The notes beneath the pieces were generated by a model, which ran no database searches, had not been told where the DNA came from, and saw only the letters and a program-made list of their open reading frames with translations. This document shows positions 6,155 through 7,945 of a stretch of DNA of 7,945 nucleotides, in pieces (within the stretch, counting starts at the first letter, position 1; each line of letters opens with the position of its first letter). The stretch covers positions 1-7,945 of the forward strand of contig CALHCK010000060.1 in assembly GCA_937936695.1 (NCBI GenBank). Reading direction: 5' to 3'. A program made the translations under genes and the position numbers. This stretch comes from an uncultured Polaribacter sp. Its GTDB lineage: Bacteria > Bacteroidota > Bacteroidia > Flavobacteriales > Flavobacteriaceae.

Positions 6155-7288
6155 ATGGCAGGAATTTATATACACATCCCTTTTTGTAAGCAAGCATGTT
6201 TTTATTGCGATTTTCATTTTTCTACTTCTTTAAAAAAGAAAACAACTATGGTTGCTGCCTTGGTACAAGAAATAATGTTAAGAAAGCAAGAGTTAAACAA
6301 TGAGGAAATAGAAACCATTTATTTTGGAGGAGGAACTCCCAGTGTTTTATCTACAGAAGAAATAACAATACTTATAGATGCTGTATATAAAAATCATGCA
6401 GTTGTTGCAAATCCTGAAATTACTCTAGAGGCAAACCCTGATGATTTATCAGAAGAAAAAATTATAGCTCTTTCTAAAACACCCGTAAATAGATTAAGTA
6501 TTGGTATTCAATCTTTTTTTGAGAAAGATTTAAAGCTAATGAATAGAGCACATTCTGCTAAAGAAGCAAAAAAATGTTTGACTGTTGCGACACGTTATTT
6601 TTCTAATATTTCTGTAGATTTAATTTATGGTATTCCTGATTGCACGCACGCAGAATGGAAAGAAAATATAGACATTGCATTAAGTTTTGGTATTCCGCAC
6701 ATTTCTAGTTACGCGTTAACAGTAGAAGAAAAAACACCTTTAGAAAGTTTTATAAAAAAAGGAGTTATAAAAAATGTAGATGATGAAAAGGCTCAAGAAC
6801 AATTTTACATTTTAACAGAAGAATTAAAAAAAGTTAATTTTGTGCATTATGAGTTGTCTAATTTTGGAAAAAAAGATTTCTTTAGCAAAAATAATTCTTC
6901 GTATTGGTTAGGTAAACCGTATTTAGGTATTGGTCCGTCAGCACATTCTTTTGTGAAAAAACAACGTAGTTGGAATGTAAGTAACAATGCAAAATACATA
7001 GCAGCTATAACAGAAAATAAATTACCAATAGAAAGAGAAAATTTAACCAAAACAGACCAGTATAATGAATATGTAATGACTGGCTTACGAACAATTTGGG
7101 GTGTATCTTTACATAAAATAGAAAACGAATTTGGGGCTAATTACTTAAAGTATATAGAAAAAATGGCTCTAAAACATATAGAACAAGATTTATTGTATAT
7201 TGAAAATCGAATCTTAAAAACAACAAAAAAAGGAAAATTTTTGTCAGATGGCATTGCTTCTGATTTGTTTATGTTGAATTTAAGTTAA
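6155..7288 (+). CDS. hemW: Radical SAM heme chaperone HemW (coproporphyrinogen oxidase-like)
   Basis: This 377-residue radical SAM protein shows YIHIPFCKQACFYCDF (5-20) with the 4Fe-4S cysteines C11, C15 and C18. The position after the third cysteine is D-F, not G-C as in the true anaerobic coproporphyrinogen oxidase HemN, so it belongs to the HemW branch, shown in other bacteria to bind heme and deliver it to respiratory proteins. Further signatures are IYFGGGTPSVLS (55-66, SAM binding), EANPDD (92-97), RLSIGIQSF (113-121), DLIYGIP (155-161), SSYALTVEEKTPL (184-196), HYELSNFGK (231-239) and the C-terminal YLGIGPSAHSF (256-266). Length fits the family. The ATG gives a start immediately before the conserved core. 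It follows ruvC by 22 bp and precedes the cyclase gene by 13 bp, so it is probably cotranscribed, though the three functions are not obviously linked. Confidence 0.94.
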   Translation: MAGIYIHIPFCKQACFYCDFHFSTSLKKKTTMVAALVQEIMLRKQELNNEEIETIYFGGGTPSVLSTEEITILIDAVYKNHAVVANPEITLEANPDDLSEEKIIALSKTPVNRLSIGIQSFFEKDLKLMNRAHSAKEAKKCLTVATRYFSNISVDLIYGIPDCTHAEWKENIDIALSFGIPHISSYALTVEEKTPLESFIKKGVIKNVDDEKAQEQFYILTEELKKVNFVHYELSNFGKKDFFSKNNSSYWLGKPYLGIGPSAHSFVKKQRSWNVSNNAKYIAAITENKLPIERENLTKTDQYNEYVMTGLRTIWGVSLHKIENEFGANYLKYIEKMALKHIEQDLLYIENRILKTTKKGKFLSDGIASDLFMLNLS

Positions 7289-7301
7289 CTAAAAGTAATA
7301 A

Positions 7302-7945
7302 ATGAAAGCAGTAGTAGAATATAATTCAAGAAAAATAGAAGTTAATATTTCTAATCCTATAGATATTTCTATACCTATAGATGCTTCTAAGCAAAATATA
7401 AATGCATGGTATGTTGCAGATCCTAAAATAACTGCAGAAAAACAAGAAGGTTCAGAAATTAGTGTTGCTAAAGGAGCTGTTGTAAATTTTAATAATATAA
7501 ACTTTAATCCGCATGCGCATATTACTCATACAGAATGTGTAGGGCACATAACAAAAGAAATACATTCTGTAAATAAAAACCTAAAGTACTTTATATTTTT
7601 AGCAGAGGTAGTAACAGTTGCGCCAGAACTTAGAGATGGAGATTTTGTGATTTCTGAAAAGCAATTAAAAACAGCTTTAAAAAATAAAAAAAGAGACGCT
7701 ATTGTTATTAGAACCATTCCTAATTTAGAAGACAAAAAATCGATGCGTTACTCTAATACAAATCCACCTTATTTGTTAGAAGAAGCTGCGGTATATTTAA
7801 GGGAAAAAGGAATAAAACATTTATTGATAGACTTACCATCTGTAGATAAAGAAAAAGATGGAGGTAAATTATTAGCGCACAATGCTTTTTGGAATACAGC
7901 AGGTAAAATAAGATTAAACGCAACTATTACAGAGTTTATTTATGT
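7302..7945 (+). CDS. Cyclase-family metal-dependent hydrolase (kynurenine formamidase-like), 3' end cut by window
   Basis: An open frame of 214 codons runs from ATG at 7302 off the right edge and carries the marks of the PF04199 cyclase/arylformamidase family. The predicted metal-binding segment is NPHAHITHTECVGHI (69-83), where His71, His73, His76 and His82 are the candidate ligands; the family's usual H-x-G-T-H-x-D appears here with Ile before Thr-His and Glu in place of Asp. IDLPSVDKEKDGGKLLAHNAFW (176-197) is also family-typical, with Asp182 and His193. Members hydrolyse amides or lactones (N-formylkynurenine in the best-known case); the substrate here is unknown. The family is usually about 210-260 residues, so only a short end is missing. 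The gene lies 13 bp after hemW and is likely the third gene of the ruvC operon. A fully open frame with strong family motifs excludes an opposite-strand gene here. Confidence 0.85.
   Translation, partial: MKAVVEYNSRKIEVNISNPIDISIPIDASKQNINAWYVADPKITAEKQEGSEISVAKGAVVNFNNINFNPHAHITHTECVGHITKEIHSVNKNLKYFIFLAEVVTVAPELRDGDFVISEKQLKTALKNKKRDAIVIRTIPNLEDKKSMRYSNTNPPYLLEEAAVYLREKGIKHLLIDLPSVDKEKDGGKLLAHNAFWNTAGKIRLNATITEFIY

Noticed and set aside
6847..7050. A 67-codon - strand open frame
   Set aside because: It is antisense to the conserved HYELSNFGK to GPSAHSF part of hemW.
7526..7735. A 69-codon - strand open frame
   Set aside because: It is antisense to the cyclase-family gene, which has clear family motifs on the + strand and stays open to the window edge.

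Overview
The window is AT-rich, and its predicted proteins look like those of a marine-type Flavobacteriaceae (Bacteroidota). The family features behind this are a stand-alone MnmD, a BCAT-type IlvE with the FAKAGGNYA motif, and a RuvC-HemW-cyclase gene run. Shine-Dalgarno sequences are absent, and several upstream regions carry the Bacteroidota -7 element TAnnTTTG. I cannot name a genus with confidence. Gene content is mostly housekeeping; the accessory signal is confined to the left end and to a few small elements.

Left end (1-529): the first 46 codons of an IS1595-type transposase (+ strand, zinc-ribbon start) run head-on into the first ~75 codons of a lipoprotein gene (- strand). Both lose their 3' parts at one junction around 165-182, which looks like a deletion scar. 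An AT-rich spacer and a clear intrinsic terminator for the next gene follow.

Middle (530-3460): ilvE (branched-chain aminotransferase, -) and mnmD (tRNA U34 methyltransferase, +, TTG start) diverge from a 211-bp intergenic region with a candidate promoter on each strand. mnmD converges on a secreted DUF1223 thioredoxin-like protein gene (-) with a single base between the stop codons, and an imperfect inverted repeat spans both stops. A 49-codon membrane-protein gene (+, 3311-3460) then has its own -7 element and overlaps the 3' end of the next gene.

Right half (3450-7945): a two-gene - strand operon encodes a polytopic LPG-synthase/flippase-like membrane protein and a membrane-anchored family 2 glycosyltransferase, joined by an ATGA overlap. 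They probably act together on a lipid-linked or surface glycan, substrate unknown. Divergent from it is a + strand operon: ruvC (Holliday junction resolvase, GTG start), hemW (radical-SAM heme chaperone) and a cyclase-family hydrolase cut by the window edge. No RNA gene, CRISPR array, complete insertion sequence or defence system was seen. I find no convincing new multi-gene system; the items most worth follow-up are the IS/lipoprotein scar, the 49-aa membrane protein and the flippase-like/GT2 pair.
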